64,000 nt of DNA, taken from Actinomadura flavalba DSM 45200. Lineage in GTDB: Bacteria; Actinomycetota; Actinomycetes; Streptosporangiales; Streptosporangiaceae. The notes under the pieces are model-generated. The model was not told the origin of the DNA, did no database searches, and worked only from the letters and a program-made list of their open reading frames with translations. The stretch's first letter is position 1. Each line of letters starts with the position of its first letter. Both the position numbers and the translations under genes were made by a program. Location of the stretch: contig NZ_KB894094.1 of NCBI RefSeq assembly GCF_000374305.1, positions 186,001 through 250,000 of the forward strand, given 5' to 3'. Positions 61,361 to 64,000 of this stretch are shown piece by piece.

Positions 61361-61383
61361 GGGCCGGGCGCCGTGCCCGGCCC
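61361..61383. terminator. Bidirectional terminator between the DUF4870 gene and lepA
   Basis: A perfect 9-bp stem (GGGCCGGGC / GCCCGGCCC) with a 5-nt loop, between two convergent stop codons (61357 and 61386). Confidence 0.75.
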
Positions 61384-61385
61384 GT

Positions 61386-63224
<1,839 letters not shown>

Positions 63225-63492
63225 CGGGGTCCGTTCGCAAACTCGCTGATGGGCAGGGTGGAGCGACGGCGGAGTACGCCGTGTCCCATAGTCCCATGTC
63301 CTCCGGGATGCTCCGTGCAGCCCCTCCACGCGCCAGGATTCGCGGGGGCGCGCCGTCGTTGGTAAGCTCGCAACCTGCGTGTGGCGTAGCGTCGTGCCCT
63401 GGGGCACCGTCCGCCCCCGTTCACCCCTTCGTCAGAGCCTGTCCCGCTGCCTGCGGCAGGCCCGGATCGCAACCAAGCTGAGGCACTACGAC
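63225..63492. other. Divergent lepA/rpsT promoter region
   Basis: A 268-bp gap. On the rpsT side TAAGCT (63363-63368) is a candidate -10 without a good -35, and GCCTG-CGG-CAGGC (about 63451-63463) is a short leader hairpin. CGGCG-N5-CGCCG at about 63269-63283 lies on the lepA side. I cannot name the regulatory mechanism. Confidence 0.4.
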
Positions 63493-63759
63493 GTGGCTAA
63501 CATCAAGTCCCAGATCAAGCGGAACAAGCAGAACGAGAAGGCCCGGCTGCGCAACAAGGCCGTCAAGTCCGAGCTGAAGTCGGCCATCCGCAAGTTCCGC
63601 GAGGCTGCGGACGCGGGCAACGCCGACCAGGCCGTCGAGGCGCAGCGCGCCGCGGCCCGCAAGCTCGACAAGGCCGCCAGCAAGGGCGTCATCCACAAGA
63701 ACCAGGCCGCGAACCGCAAGTCGGCGATCGCCAAGCGCGCCGCCGAGCTGGCCAAGTAA
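63493..63759 (+). CDS. rpsT: 30S ribosomal protein S20
   Basis: The 88-residue basic helical protein of the small ribosomal subunit. It starts with [20 protein letters not shown] and has [25 protein letters not shown], the S20 signature. GTG start with GAGG nine bases upstream. Divergent from lepA in the usual order. The strong terminator downstream ends its transcript. Confidence 0.96.
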   Translation: MANIKSQIKRNKQNEKARLRNKAVKSELKSAIRKFREAADAGNADQAVEAQRAAARKLDKAASKGVIHKNQAANRKSAIAKRAAELAK

Positions 63760-63774
63760 GGCCCACGCGACGTC

Positions 63775-63817
63775 CGGCGAAGCCGCGGCCCCTGATGCGG
63801 GTGCCGCGGCTTCGCCG
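63775..63817 (+). terminator. Terminator after rpsT
   Basis: A perfect 15-bp stem (CGGCGAAGCCGCGGC / GCCGCGGCTTCGCCG) with a 13-nt loop, followed by TTCGCGTTCC. Confidence 0.8.
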
Positions 63818-63832
63818 TTCGCGTTCCCTGCC

Positions 63833-64000
63833 ATGGACGACGTGCGGGTCTCCAAGTACCTGTCGCGGCTGCTGCGGCACCGCCCGGACGGGCTGACCAT
63901 CGACGCCGCCGGATGGGCGCCGGTGGACGAGGTGCTGGCCGTCGCGCGGCGCGACGGCGTCCCGCTGACGCTCGACCGGCTGCGCCGGCTCGTCGCCGCC
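63833..64000 (+). CDS. kptA: RNA 2'-phosphotransferase KptA/Tpt1-like protein, N-terminus only
   Basis: The first 56 codons of a gene that continues past the window: MDDVRVSKYLSRLLRHRPD, then DAAGWAPVDEVL. The SKYLSRLLRH and GW.PVDE elements are hallmarks of KptA/Tpt1, which removes a 2'-phosphate from RNA using NAD. In bacteria its role is unclear, as there is no tRNA splicing. The catalytic Arg/His region lies beyond the window. Confidence 0.8.
   Translation, partial: MDDVRVSKYLSRLLRHRPDGLTIDAAGWAPVDEVLAVARRDGVPLTLDRLRRLVAA

Noticed and set aside
63834..64000. Reading the window end as non-coding
   Set aside because: The frame from 63833 has the SKYLSRLLRH and GW.PVDE motifs of KptA and is open to the last base, so it is reported as a partial gene.

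Overview
The window is a chromosomal segment of a very GC-rich Gram-positive actinobacterium, most likely of the Actinomadura/Thermomonosporaceae type. Evidence for this is the almost exclusive G/C third codon positions, frequent GTG/TTG starts, T-poor strong hairpin terminators, TANNNT -10 boxes with leaderless starts, and a conserved actinobacterial block: glyS, znuABC-zur, uppS-recO, leuA, era, ybeY-phoH, hrcA-dnaJ-rsmE, hemW, lepA-rpsT. I saw no tRNA, rRNA, insertion sequence, prophage or CRISPR array. The genus is an inference.

Layout. 1-10 kb: the end of a urease cluster (ureD), a drug-efflux MFS/TetR pair sharing an operator, a divergent pair of a DUF305 lipoprotein and a secreted LVIVD-repeat protein, a secreted V8-like protease, a CMD/AhpD-like protein, GtrA, a second MFS, and an unusual long inverted repeat next to a 17-bp tandem repeat. 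10-21 kb: dgt, a YdcF/SanA-like protein, pyruvate phosphate dikinase, a GH15 glycosidase, a fused SecDF, and a CPA2 cation/proton antiporter flanked by two small secreted proteins. 21-34 kb: glyS, a DUF1906 secreted protein, a Zur-controlled zinc uptake operon, OsmC, a TauD-like oxygenase with an altered iron ligand, uppS-recO, a protealysin-like M4 protease with an emfourin-like inhibitor, and leuA behind a leucine leader peptide and attenuator.

35-41 kb: the urea ABC transporter urtABCDE, then a DDAH-like hydrolase and a zinc-ribbon/TerB-like protein. 42-50 kb: era, a large SARP/AAA/TPR regulator, an MMPL transporter, 11-bp phased direct repeats that could be a SARP operator, a degenerate cytidine deaminase and a lipoprotein. 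50-64 kb: housekeeping genes (ybeY, phoH, hinT, rsmE, dnaJ, hrcA with CIRCE, hemW, lepA, rpsT, start of kptA), an ECF sigma factor with a membrane partner, two DUF4870 proteins and several uncharacterised actinobacterial genes.

How the genes work together. Nitrogen scavenging is represented by ureD and urtABCDE. Zinc homeostasis is self-contained, with Zur, its operator and its transporter together. Translation and ribosome quality control is represented by glyS, era, ybeY, phoH, rsmE, lepA and rpsT. Protein folding is hrcA-dnaJ under CIRCE. The main regulatory readings from the sequence are the leucine attenuator, the Zur box over the znuA promoter, CIRCE, the candidate SARP repeats, and a set of start codons lying six nucleotides after a -10 hexamer, which suggests leaderless transcripts.
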